The notes: generated by a model from the sequence alone, not told the origin. Positions 25,301 to 35,529 are shown, counted from the stretch's first letter. The stretch is DNA of 38,146 nucleotides from Acanthaster planci (GCF_001949145.1 NW_019091407.1:519432-557577), one strand, 5' to 3'. Translations and numbers: made by a program.

Positions 25301-25744
25301 AAGAAATGCCAACTTTAAAATTGATGGATATACTGAGGAATTACATAGTCTTTGATCCATCTTGAAAAAGATGGATCTTTCAAGATTGCGCTGCCTTGGT
25401 ATTGTGGACTCCCTAGCTTACAACGGATGGGTTTGCAACTGACAAGGAAAACTTCCCTGATGAAATATGTAAGAACAGCAAGAGGCGATTTTGCTACACG
25501 AACTCACATTGTCAATCTCATCATGCGCTAAACCAAATCAGACATGATCTATGGAAGAATACTGAAACTTAGTCGGAATCATGGCTTACTCTTTTCTTGG
25601 TGGACTAGGCAAATGAGCAAATCTCCTGTGCTGGTAGGCGACATACAGGGCAAAAGCCAAGATAGCACCGATTATTAACGTCGGTACCATTACAGCCATC
25701 GAAACAAGGCAATCCAGGAGCAGTCCCGTTGCGACAGTCGCCAT
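13393..25744 (-). CDS. CYP46A1-like: Second cytochrome P450 of CYP46A1 type, complete, 13 exons, convergent with the first
   Basis: Exons in transcript order, on the minus strand: 25744..25590, 25193..25116, 23308..23227, 22603..22443, 20919..20781, 18539..18438, 17288..17081, 16749..16677, 16024..15940, 15688..15578, 15384..15293, 14007..13941, 13536..13393. They sum to 1497 bases, 498 residues plus stop, with no stop or frame break. Every intron falls at the same position and phase as in gene 1. Motifs are an N-terminal membrane anchor (about residues 13-40), AGQETT (308-313), KETLR (Glu365, Arg368), NPERF (418-422) and FSMGIRSCIG with haem Cys444. The hinge reads LPSPPRK, so the usual PGPP is PSPP. 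Exon 6 is four codons shorter than in gene 1, and exon 9 ends in Met-Met-Leu rather than Met-Ser-Gln. Introns are swollen by inverted-repeat elements. It is probably an active ER monooxygenase on a sterol-like substrate. The start was chosen by alignment of Met-Ala with gene 1. An open frame continues upstream to 25999. Confidence 0.92.
16522..16522. other. Ambiguous base n
   Basis: A single undetermined base lies in intron 8 of gene 2. It affects no exon or splice site. Confidence 0.99.
18723..19565. mobile_element. Foldback DNA transposon with arms of about 0.3 kb, in gene 2 intron 5
   Basis: The left end starts cttggcggcaagaagtgtga and the right end is its near-exact reverse complement (ttgttgccgccaag at 19552..19565). 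Pairing continues inward at lower identity through shared words such as ctgaacaaagt, ttggttccaag and aaaacacgtacc, to about 19034 on the left and 19263 on the right. No transposase is present; the open frames inside are by-products of the arms. A clean target duplication was not seen, so the superfamily is not assigned. Confidence 0.75.
19573..20401. mobile_element. Inverted-repeat element abutting the foldback, gene 2 intron 5
   Basis: The left terminus 19573..19616 begins agcctgaaagt and contains gcttccggaacccttg. The right terminus 20357..20401 carries the same words on the opposite strand. The unit is about 830 bp with no recognisable coding. It starts only seven bases beyond the end of the foldback element, so the two may be nested or inserted side by side at a hot spot. 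Confidence 0.6.
21140..21574. mobile_element. Short inverted-repeat element in gene 2 intron 4
   Basis: The left arm 21140..21200 starts gagttcgggcgg and ends with ctcgaacggcgggaaca. The right arm 21494..21574 reads on the opposite strand gagttcgggcggtttgtt and further in ctcgaacgccgggaaca. The arms differ by an indel, and about 290 bases of unrelated sequence lie between. It is a non-coding MITE-like unit; superfamily unknown. Confidence 0.6.
21650..21676. repeat. Small perfect hairpin
   Basis: ggggcacc at 21650..21657 pairs with ggtgcccc at 21669..21676 around an 11-base loop. A simple hairpin in intron 4 of gene 2, with no evident role. Confidence 0.5.
24132..24983. repeat. Nested palindromic foldback, 409-base arms, in gene 2 intron 2
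   Basis: Arms 24132..24540 and 24575..24983 are reverse complements along their length with scattered differences, around a 34-base centre rich in T. Within each arm the motif tcaaaagtggacaact or a close variant recurs, so it appears about eight times in the whole unit, four per orientation (near 24140, 24278, 24335, 24474 and, inverted, near 24630, 24768, 24820, 24961). The open frames here only reflect the repeat. It is probably a non-autonomous foldback transposon. Gene 2 pre-mRNA would carry it as a very long hairpin. Confidence 0.8.
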
Positions 25745-26880
25745 TATGCTCTGGTTACTGATCCGACCTGATCTGAAAATATCAAACGCGGTTTGCCAAA
25801 AGTACGCAGATGGACAAAAAGCAAACACAGTGACCTTCGTCTTCCTCGATAGTGCAACTGTTGAATTATACCCACAGCACGCGAGACGCGCGTTTGGAGG
25901 GTTGCTCGCGGCCCACTTAACTTTGCGGGTACAGGCAACATTTACCTTTGATAAGCCGTGCGGCAGTCTGTTAGTCTTGTTCAAAGCTAACAGATGCATA
26001 ACTGGACCGCACGAAACACAACTACACAGGCCAGCAACAACGTCTTGGGAAGTTGGTCAAATCGTCCCCCGAAATTGAGGAGGAAACTCCCTGCGCATGT
26101 ATTACTTACGAATGCGAGTCTTCTCAATTCTATTGACTCACACATACATGTTGAATAGCCACAATGAAGTTGCACAATAGTCTGGTACGATATTCAAGTT
26201 GCGCGGCACTAATTGAAAGTTGTGTTCGATTGCGAGTATTAACTGCTGGCCTCCGCGGCCGGTCGACGGCGGTCTGACACGAACGGACAGTCACATTATC
26301 ATGGCGGTTAAGTTTCCGGACCGAGAGCGTCTCCCTGACAGCATGGAACACGATGATGTATGATTTGTAAAAAGGGGTTAATTGTACAATAAACTCGGTC
26401 AGGTTAGGCCCCTTTGCCTGCCATTATCTCAGAAATCTTCCGTCCTTATAGTGGGGCGGTCAGTCTGGGACGTGCACTTTGACCTCGAAATATAGGGCAG
26501 TTTCAACTTTGGAAATGGTCGCATATTATGTATAGAAATCATAAAAAATCTGAATAGGAATTATGTGAAAATAGATATGAAATAATATTCATCTATATCT
26601 ATCTATATGAAAATAGATATAAATATGAAATGGTTTAGGGTCAGAAATGGTAGACATTGACCTTTCCTATAAAATTATGGCGCATCAGGATGAAATAGGA
26701 TGATAAATATAAACGATGAGTCACAGGTGGTGTGATGTCATGGAAAAATACTGACTGACTTTCAGGGAGGTCCTGAAGTAATCAAGGGGCAGTAAGCGAT
26801 AAATCCTAGACATACAATGGACTGCACTTGCCGCCAGGTAATGATAAGGATGATCTCTACACAGTCGTCTAGATCTCTAG

Positions 26881-26907
26881 ACATACAATCCATGATGGAT
26901 TGTACGT
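26881..26907. repeat. 27-base near-perfect palindrome
   Basis: acatacaatccat, one base g, then atggattgtacgt. Twelve of thirteen positions pair, with a single-base centre. The left half (ctagacatacaat) also occurs as a direct copy near 26807. It could be a binding site or a repeat by-product. Confidence 0.5.
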
Positions 26908-27067
26908 AGTGGGTGGGCTGTGTCAGCGGACTGTTATGTACGTCGGAAATGAGCGTCGGTCTGACTTAATCCTTGGACACTAAACGAGAGCGGGCGCGCA
27001 TATGCTAACGGTTTTGCGCTCTGCTCACTATGGCTACCGAGATGTGGTCGATACAGGAAAGCTTACC

Positions 27068-27216
27068 CTGGCTGATTTTCTTAATCCTTTGAACTAGTGC
27101 TTTCCGTTCCGTTACCGGTGAAATGTATATGGTGTTGGCTTTGGCTGAATTTTTAATCTTTTGACTCTGGTGTTTACATCGGTTATCCTGTACATGTATA
27201 TGGTTTTACATATCAA
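27068..27216. repeat. Imperfect tandem duplication, about 75 bases per unit
   Basis: Two successive units share the order ggctgat(t/a)tt, ttaatc(c)tttga, then a cggt(g/t)a word, then atgtatatgg. The copies are diverged, so the duplication is old. Confidence 0.4.
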
Positions 27217-27639
27217 ATCAGAGCGGAGCGTTACTGTTGATCTTTATTGTGTAGCCTAAATGTGAAATACATCATTATATAAAAATTATATAATTTCGGG
27301 GGGGCATGACGTCATTTGGGGATTTTTAACACGTAGCAAAGGGGTAACATTTATCTGTCGTTCTGTGGAATATTGTGCAGAAGTTCCCGGTCAGTATCCG
27401 ACCCGAGAATTATTATTCGATAATCATACCGGTTAGTAAGAACACAAAAAAATTCAGTGGACTTCACGTAATGGTTTCACTGCTATTTTTATTTGTCTTT
27501 TTTCATCACTGATGTTTTAAAATTATACTAGTTTTAAGAATTACTACAAAGCTGATTACTGGAAGTTTTTTTTTAAATTTAAAACAGTGCCATCACATGT
27601 ACTTATTTCCTTTTGGAGCTATCTGTCTCTAATGATTGC

Positions 27640-28195
27640 TATCTTTTAGTTATTTTCATCTTCGTCAATTAGCTGAAACAGTCCCTAAATTTTATCAGCA
27701 TGTTTAGGCAAAACTCTATTCAAGGCTTTGCTGACTTTCACGCCTTTATCAAGTTTTCCCTCGAGATCACCCATAATGTCTCGGTGAGTTTCATTATCCT
27801 TCAAATGAAGATTACTTGACAAAAACCCTTATAGTTGTCGCAAAAGTCTTGCTTGACTGGGTAGAGGGTCTTTCTGTTTGCCTTTGCCTGGCTTGATCTT
27901 CATTCATGTCTTTGTTGACGTTCTTGTCATATTTTACACCCCACATCTCCCTATTTGTTTTTCTGGCTTCAGTCAGCCAATCTTAGAAGGTGGCATTGTC
28001 TTCCACTTCTAAACTGCCTTCATCCAGGGTTTTGCCATCAACGTCCTCAACAAGTTCCGAATCATCGCCAATCTCAATCATGTCTGATTCCTCAGCGTGG
28101 AAATTTTCTATGTGCCTCTCTAAATTAGACTTTCGTCTAAAGCATTTGTCACACTGGTGACAAGCATACGGCTTGACTGCAGAAATATCATTCAT
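27640..28195 (-). pseudogene. Decayed gene fragment with one C2H2 zinc finger
   Basis: The minus-strand frame 28195..27983 holds one good C2H2 finger with spacing Cys-x2-Cys-x12-His-x4-His (a YACHQC start and an RHIENFH end), followed by an acidic tail rich in Asp and Glu that stops at 27983. Beyond that stop, charged helix-like coding character continues in other frames. One stretch starts DWLTEARK near 27977, and another with KDNETHRD and KALNRVLPKHADKI lies near 27810..27690, both ended by stops. This looks like one longer protein broken by frameshifts and stops. I do not recognise the family. A single finger plus acidic and helical segments would suit a transposon or selfish-element protein as well as a host transcription factor. 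Confidence 0.5.
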
Positions 28196-28320
28196 GTTGA
28201 CCCCCGGGAAGGATGACCTTTAAATGACAGGAAACAAATTAAATCGTTCAATATATAATGTACATACAAAGACGCGTATGTGTATTTCACTGCTTGTGTT
28301 TTGCTTATTCCACAGTTTAT

Positions 28321-28441
28321 TTTACTCATTTCATTGCTCTTACTCATTTCATTGCTTTTTACTAACTTCTTTGCTCTTTTACTCATTTCATTGCTCTTTT
28401 ACTCATTGCTTTGCTCTTTTACTCATTTGCATTGCTCTTTT
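28321..28441. repeat. Short tandem repeat, ttactcatttcattgctctt-type unit
   Basis: About six imperfect copies of a roughly 20-base unit, with internal variants such as tactcattgctttgctctt. It creates several low-complexity open frames on both strands that are not genes. Confidence 0.8.
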
Positions 28442-31400
28442 AATACACAATTTCTACAAAGCAATCAGATTTTTTCGGTTTCCAAATCAGCTCAAGTGTA
28501 GATCGTGAATGAGCTCAACAATTGTGTAAGTTCAAAGGAACATACCATTGGTGTCCGCTCTTAAGACTTTTACGTCTGTTTTTAGTGAAATCGGTTTCTG
28601 AATATGATCACAGATTCACTTTTCAAGAATATTTCTATAAAATATAAAGTTATCATTATCTTTGGCTGGAATTTTCAAATAAATATCTTTATATACATAC
28701 AGATTCCATTTCTTGAAGAGGAAGTACTGATTAATCAGCATAAAGCACAAGTGTGTTTGATGATGTTAACATTAAGTTCTTATTTAAAACCACTGATCGG
28801 GTTTTTAAAAAATTACTCTAAAAACAAAACATGTCAGCACAAACTGGGGCATAGAGTTTAGATACATGGGAATCAGAAGTTAAACTCTTATTTATGTATG
28901 AATGAAATAGAGAGTTATAATTATAATGAACTTTGTTGCAGTGACAACTCAGACAACTGAAAACACAATCTTTTTAACCCCATTTTATCTAAAGATATTC
29001 ATTTTTATTTTTAAATCTTTAGCCATTTTAGCCTGTAAATATTTGAATTTTGTAAATATGCATGTTATTCACCATGAAGTTCGGTCATCCACCACCAAAC
29101 CGTCCAAATGAATTTATGGCAGAAAATGTTTAATAAAATCGTCAATTTTTCACTTACAATATTTATCTCATGGGCAACAAAATTGGCTTTGTAAAGAATT
29201 ATCTTTTCTCTTTTTCCTTTTAAAAGTTTCAGTCAAAAGTACTATGGCTTGCGTTTTTTTCTCCTTAATTGTAACCTGTAATGTGTGAAAGCGAAATTAT
29301 CAATTATAATAAAGTTTTGAGTGATGGGTGGAGTCAGTTCCAAGTGATAGAAGCCTATTCCCCACTGTGGTGAGAATTTTATTTTCTTTGATGACTTAAA
29401 CAAGATAGAGTCTCCCAAACTATATAGGTTTACATTTTGGTGTTACATGGAATTATCAACTTGAATAGAATTGTGTCACTCCAATTTGTTTTGCGTATGT
29501 TTTAACAAAGTATTCCCCTAAAAAATCATGGTAATTTTGAAAATTAAAGGAAAGTCAAGCAACAACTGAACTAAGGACAACCAGATTCACTCTCCGGTAT
29601 TTGTAATTTTTTAAATATAATTTATTATATGTGATAGATGTCATGCATATCGTACACATAATTGTGAGTATGCTGGTGTGTAGCAACAGCGCTACCATGC
29701 GGTAGCAGGGGCATTCCTCATATTTGCCGTCGCCTCCGCTGTTGGCCTGTCTACTGCTGAAATTTAAATAGAAATAACACTAGCAGAGATCCGAGCCCAG
29801 GGTGTTCTGGTGTGCCTGTTCATGCGCACCCCCCACCAGATAGCGCCCCTCCCACATATGTCATTCATTCACATAATTTTAACAGTGCTTTGGACTGAAG
29901 ACCAGAAATGTAAACAATTTATTGACGAAAACGTGATTGTAATGACTTGTAAATAATCGACTGAATGAGCACAATTCAATTAATATCACTTGGTCCGGGG
30001 AGCCTGTAGCAAGTTTCAAAAAAGTTTGTTTGGACAAATCTGCATGAAATTGAAAAGAATAAAAGTAAAACAAAAATAAAACCTGTCACATGATTATTGG
30101 CTCATCTGAAAGACAAACTGATAAATAAAATAATTTAATGTATGGCCTCTTTTTTGAGTACTTGACTGCATTTGGTGGTTTTCCATGCTGAAGACTTTAG
30201 AAGAGTATTCTGACACTTGTGTATTCATATTTAGGGGAGACAGTGTTAGTATAGAGTATTTTCTAGTCTCTAATCTTAGCCATTCCTGTTAATGTGCAAA
30301 GAAGGAACTGACGCCGCATTTGGAGTCATGCCAGCTTTGCTCTAGCCCAGGCTACATGTTGGTTTGCCCTGTTGGAAGACGCAACTCTCCACGACACCCG
30401 GGAGCTTTGTAACCTTTTGCGGTGAAAACAAACTGCTACATTAGGCCTACACCAAGTCAACAAAGTATTCTCGTCGCTGCAACCTCGGGTTGCAAAAGCT
30501 CCTGGCTCGCATAAAGTTGCCTCTGTCCGTTACCTGAGATGCAAAACTGTGCCTGTACTAGTCGGTCTACCGTTACTCCTAAGCATGCTAACATCTGTCA
30601 ACTTGGAAAACCAATCGTTCATGACATTTGGAAAACGTAGAGGCAAATCACCGAATGTCATGAACCATGTATACTACCTTGGTTCTCAGAGCTAGGTGCA
30701 AGCCCCGAGTAGAGTTCTATGCAGGCATATAGATGGCATGGCATAAACAACAATCTCTTAATCATGTCAATACCATGAATGAGCCACAAAAGGCTGAGAT
30801 TATACCCGCTTTAGAAACTCAGATTTCATGGCATGCCGTGAACCTTTGAGTTGGGTTTTCGAAGCTAGGCCTAGCCTTCGTTTAGAAAACGAAATAGGCC
30901 TAGGCTTGCATACACTTTTTCTAGGCTACTTAGGTTTTGGGTCTAGTTCTGGTAGTGTTAGGCCTAAGGCTAGGCCTAATGTCCTTTAAGTTATACTATT
31001 AATAATGCAGTCTATCACCAAAAGCACGCGAGGGTTTTCCTAGAGAAGGCATATCAAACAAGACACAAGTATTTTTTTTTATTTCAAACTTACAAAAACA
31101 CCATGTCATGATGTACAGACATTGCCAAATTGAGCCTGGTGACAGTTGATCTCTTTTGGACAGCGCCATATTGAAAACAACTATATTTGCCAGCTCTGTG
31201 AAGGCACACTGTGATAGGGGTTATTCACCGCTTCATGAAAAATCGAAGGAGCAAGGGTACGTTTTCACAAAGGGGCTAATCTGGCGTGGAAGGGTGTTGA
31301 CCAATCTGTTTTCGTTGCTCACGAACTGGCGAAAAACTGTTGAAATATACCGGAAGACGCCAATTTCACAATTTCCCGACTGTTCTTCGCGAGAGAGGTA

Positions 31401-32329
31401 TCACGTGATCCGTGAGCATGGTAAATTATGAAACCAAAATAATTCCTAACCAGCGTCTAGCCCTTAATTAATGGCCAGCCATTGTTCACTGTTCTGAAAG
31501 GTTTCTTTTTGGAACGCTCTTCACTGAAAAGCACGCAAAATTAATAATTTAGAGGTGAAAGCTCCCATTTCTCTTGCTTCTGGTCATACCTATGATTTTT
31601 CTCCGATTAAGTTTTGTATAATGTAAAATTTTTTAATGTAAAGAAATCTCCATATTTTTTTGTTTCCATATTTTCTGGACGTGTTCTTCGCGGGAGATGC
31701 ATCACGACAAAATCCGTAGTCTTTCTACATTTGAAACCATAGTCAAGCTTGATCAAGCCCTAGTTTTCAATGTTTGATTATCGAAGATAATTCTGACTGC
31801 TTGCTTTATTCGATACTTGTTTCCACAAAATCTGCATTAGGCATTAAAATTTTATGAATTTAGTGCACCTCAGTGAGAAAAATAAATTTTTGCAAACCCG
31901 ATTTGTGGTCATGTTGCTGGAGTGTCGTTTGATGGAGTGTTGTTTAATGGCCACCGTGCTTTGCGAATAAGCGACTGAATGTGCGGCTGAGCTGAATTTT
32001 TTTGTAGGTGGGTAAGTCAAAATCATGAATTATTCATGAGGTCTACTGCTGAACTGAACTGAAGTGAAATCAACTCAATTTTTTTCTTTTTCTTCCTCAC
32101 TGCCCGAAATATTCTCACTGCACTCAATTCGTTCATCCAAAAGTGATGGGATAACCAGTGATTTGCCTAAACACACGTGATCAAAGTTAGTGAATAGATG
32201 AATTACGCGACCCATGCAAATTGGGATGACTTTTAGGAAAACACATGGTTGTTATTATCATGGGATGGCAGCATGGTGGAGAACCGGAACTAATAAAATT
32301 CGTCTTTACTGAGTTTGATCCGCCTTCGT
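28442..32329. other. Long stretch without recognised genes
   Basis: No exon, domain or RNA gene was recognised on either strand. Visible structure is limited to a cluster of aggcct words at 30860..30990, a pair of diverged direct repeats around tgttcttcgcg at 31381 and 31682, and generally AT-rich sequence. Short open frames here lack conserved motifs. Confidence 0.45.
30860..30990. repeat. Cluster of aggcct words
   Basis: Within 130 bases the word aggcct or its extension taggcctag appears repeatedly, partly as palindromes (aggcctagcc, ataggcctaggct). Such words are common in some marine deuterostome genomes. No array period could be defined. Confidence 0.4.
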
Positions 32330-32474
32330 TAACACTACAATTTAGGACGAAGATTATCGTAGAATAATTCAGGAGAATTGTGGCTGATCCTGTGGACGGA
32401 TTGACTCAGATTTATCAGATTGACTTAGTGGGGAAATCGTCATAGAACTAAGTAGTAGTGACATTTAAGTCATT

Positions 32475-32945
32475 CAACCCACATGGTGATCCTAGCAACG
32501 TGGGCATCGCGTGGCAGAAATGGTTGCGTGGCTTCGAGCTATGTGCCGTCGGCCGAGGGGTGAAAAACGCCGATCAGAAACGAGTGTTGTTCCTACATCG
32601 TGCGGGGACATCTTCTTTTCGCTAAAGTAGGAAGATGGATAAGACGCATACGAAAAAGCAACAAAAACTTTGAGCAAACATTTTCAGCCGAAGATTAACG
32701 TGCCGTATGAGCGGTACTGCTTCAGGAGCATGGCCTATTAAGACGGCGAGTCGATACAACAGTTCATTGTTGGGCTGCTGCATGGCAGCGGGCTGTTTGT
32801 TGCAAGTTCCAAAATGCAGATGAGGAAATATGGGATCAAGTGATAGAAAAATGCAAATCACTTAAGATCTGTTTGAAACTGTTGATCAAAGGCCGAGATT
32901 TAACTCTGGCTGACCTGAGGACGCATATGAAGCAAACTGTGGGAT
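32475..32945 (+). pseudogene. Gypsy gag remnant
   Basis: The first part reads in frame from about 32475 as a capsid-like segment with WQKWLRGFE and a later LFLHRAG, ending in a stop near 32623. The next part, in another frame, holds PKINVPYERYCFR, then after a further stop GESIQQFIVGLL, and later WDQVIEKCKS and DLTLADL. These are the ordered blocks of animal Gypsy gag. At least two stops and two frame changes make it non-functional. Confidence 0.7.
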
Positions 32946-33261
32946 AGAGAGAACCCCCGCCTTTGTGTTGGTCATTGCTATAATGGTATCTCAGGAATTC
33001 TTTTCAGACAGCTAGGGGGGATGTGTTGAATGACAATAGGCCGGAGTGTGTATAGGGGTTGGATTTGTTGGGGGGTACCCCTCTGTCCCATTTCGTGCCT
33101 GGTATATGAGGACGGTTCGCGGCGACAGTTCAACTCACGGACAAGCAGACGAAACAAATGGACGCCGGGGCTCATAGGAGCCACACCCATGGAGCTGGAG
33201 CAAGCGCCAGCGTGAACGCTGTGCAACAAGAAACTTATCTCAGCAGTCCCCCTTACCAAAT

Positions 33262-33770
33262 ATGGTAGTACGTCATGTCACCTCTACGCACAACGGGAAA
33301 GTTGTTCGTTTAATGATCGGCTATTCAGGGGTAGTGTTTTCACTGCGGTCGATCTGGACATTTCGCTTTAAGGATGAGAACTGCCCAGCAAAGAATAACA
33401 AGTGTGGACTATCTGGACATTTTGCTTATTGTTGCAAGAGGAAAAGAGGAACTGGAAAAAGAAATGAGGGAAGAGAACAAGGCAAGTCAAGTGGACAAAG
33501 GAAAAACAGGAGGAGCAGGACATTGGAAACCGAGTGGGCAACACGGTCGGGATACTTCAACAGTTAACACCGTAAACAATGAACATAACTGTGTTTCTGA
33601 CTCTGATTATGCATTGCACGTAGGAAGTGTTGATATTAATCGGCTTAATTGCAGTTCCACAGACAAGCAAGTGTATCTGGGTAAGCAGAAGTTGCCCATT
33701 GTCACAACTGAATTAGATGGGCTAAATATTTTCTTTATCTTGAGGTTTTTCTTTTTTAGGACCATGGTTG
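33262..33770 (+). pseudogene. Gag zinc-knuckle and gag-pol linker remnant
   Basis: Near 33386..33436 a nucleocapsid knuckle is visible as KCGLSGHFAYC. It keeps the Cys-x4-His-x4-Cys half, but the first Cys of the CCHC pattern is missing. A Lys/Arg-rich stretch follows, after which the coding character moves to another frame (34 residues or so with SDSDYALHVGSVD), typical of the segment before the Gypsy protease. Homology fades at about 33770, where an unrelated block begins. Confidence 0.6.
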
Positions 33771-35190
33771 CCGATGGTCACAGTAATCCTAGTTTAGCCC
33801 AAATTCTGTCTTCTGTTTAGCCCTCCGGTCTAGTAGTGCAATGTATAGACGTGCGTGACTGCATCCTTAGTATTTTTTGAAAGTAGATGGGTGTATATAA
33901 GGTTGGATGGAAGTGGATGGAAGTGGGCGTGGGTGAAATTTGCTACATGTTGCGGTAGAAGGAACATGGTGTTTTGAGTTCATGCTGACATAGCCATTTT
34001 GCTAAGCTTGTGCCATCTTTTGGCTGTCTGCACAGATGATTTCGGCTCTGTGAAGTCTTGGGCGTGGCTCAGACAAGCATAGCTCGGCGTGACAACAGCA
34101 GTCGTAAGTTACACTCTGTGATTTCTTTACATTGAAATGCTTGGTTGAATTATGTGGAACTTGATTAATTTTTGCCTACACCAGAAGATTATGATTTTGG
34201 AAGCTGTATCTGTTTTCTGGTACGGAGTAGTCTGATTATTTTCTATTCTAGATGGTCTTTGTATGTTGATGTACATGGTCTGTGAAGCACTGATGTGCTT
34301 GTGAGGCCTGAGAGTAGTTCCGCAGTTCCTGTTCCACATTCCGAGTGCAACCTGTTCCACAACCTGCAGTCCTTCCTGGAGCCTGATGGTTGTCTGCAGC
34401 GTCGTCCTCTCCCGTGACTGTGTTTGCTCCTTTGACTTGGACAACGGGTGTTGATGGAATCTGCCGCAGCTGTGCCAAAGTATCCTAATCTCCCATAAAC
34501 CTTCATTTATTATTGTAATACGTTCCTAATAATCTGGATAATTTCACTGAGTAGGTGATTTCCATGGAAAATGTGTACTTGTTTGCATTGTCGTTTACTG
34601 ATTGGTATACTGGTTTGACTTTGTTGTATAAATTACAGTCGATATGGTGACATAATTTGGGTATTGATTGTTAAATTTATGAAAGGTTTTTGTTTTGCTT
34701 GGAAATTGAGAATATTCTACTCTCATGCAACTTTGACTTTCGTGCTGCCACATACGACTGGATTGAGTATTGAGAAGGTTAATTGATAGAATGCTGAATT
34801 ATAGGATTGACCTGTTGATCAGAATTTTACATTGATTTTGAAATTAAGGAAAAGTTGAACATATTGCTGACAACTGCATATGATGTGAATTAATGGATTT
34901 GAATTGCTGATATTGATTGAATTGAGCATCTTCCATTGGTTGGAGGAGTTGAACAGTATAAAATAGAAACTGGTCTGTTTTAAAATTTCGGATTTGTAAT
35001 TAGCAAGAGGTGATTCACTAATATTTAAATACTCACAGGTCAGATACCTTGCATAGAACTATTAGAGATATATTTTTTAGGTGATTAGGAATATTCCAAA
35101 AATAAAGATTTCCCTGCAGTTCCAAATTGTGTACAGTTACATTGAATAAAATTAGGTTTATATTTTGTGCATATTTCAAACCGGTGTGTC
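33771..35190. other. Unrelated block between gag and protease
   Basis: About 1.4 kb that separates parts expected to be adjacent in a Gypsy element. Minus-strand open frames around 34127..34506 overlap in three frames and show no motif I recognise. No clear inverted or direct terminal repeats were found, so whether it is an insertion or part of a rearrangement is open. Confidence 0.4.
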
Positions 35191-35194
35191 TTTG

Positions 35195-35525
35195 TTGTTT
35201 TTACAAGAGTCCACGAAAACTGGTGACACCCATGATTGTCATTGTTGATAATGGAGCGTCAGTAAATATTATTGACGCCCAATTGTGGGAAAGTTTAAAG
35301 AAGCAAAAGATTACATGTAAATCTGAGACAACCACAAAGAAGCTGTATGCATACGGGACAGATAAACCACTAAATGTAGCACAGTTGCTGTACAGGGTGA
35401 TCGTAGAAGTCGAGAAGTGTATGCTGATTTTATATACAGGGCCAGCATTGTTGCGTGGAGAAACAGCAGAACAACTCGGCATATTGAGCATTGGAGTCAA
35501 TTATGTTGATGTGCGCACAGAGTAG
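35195..35525 (+). pseudogene. Gypsy protease remnant
   Basis: The frame contains IVDNGASVNIID (catalytic Asp codon at 35247..35249), where retroviral-type aspartic proteases have Asp-Thr/Ser-Gly, so the residue after the catalytic Asp is Asn. Downstream, TGPALLRGETAEQLGIL fits the region between protease and reverse transcriptase. A stop codon at 35523..35525 cuts it from the next part. Confidence 0.65.
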
Positions 35526-35529
35526 AGAA

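Larger units (their letters stand above)
25745..27639. other. Upstream flank of P450 gene 2
   Basis: This should contain the gene 2 promoter, though no clear TATA box was found near 25750-25850. The frame of exon 1 stays open upstream to an ATG at 25999, but no gene 1 counterpart supports using it. Other content: a short AT repeat patch at 26570-26630, a 27-base palindrome at 26881, and an imperfect tandem duplication of about 75 bases at 27068..27216. No other coding homology seen. Confidence 0.45.

Noticed and set aside
28192-28508. Low-complexity open frames on both strands
   Set aside because: Produced by the 20-base tandem repeat.
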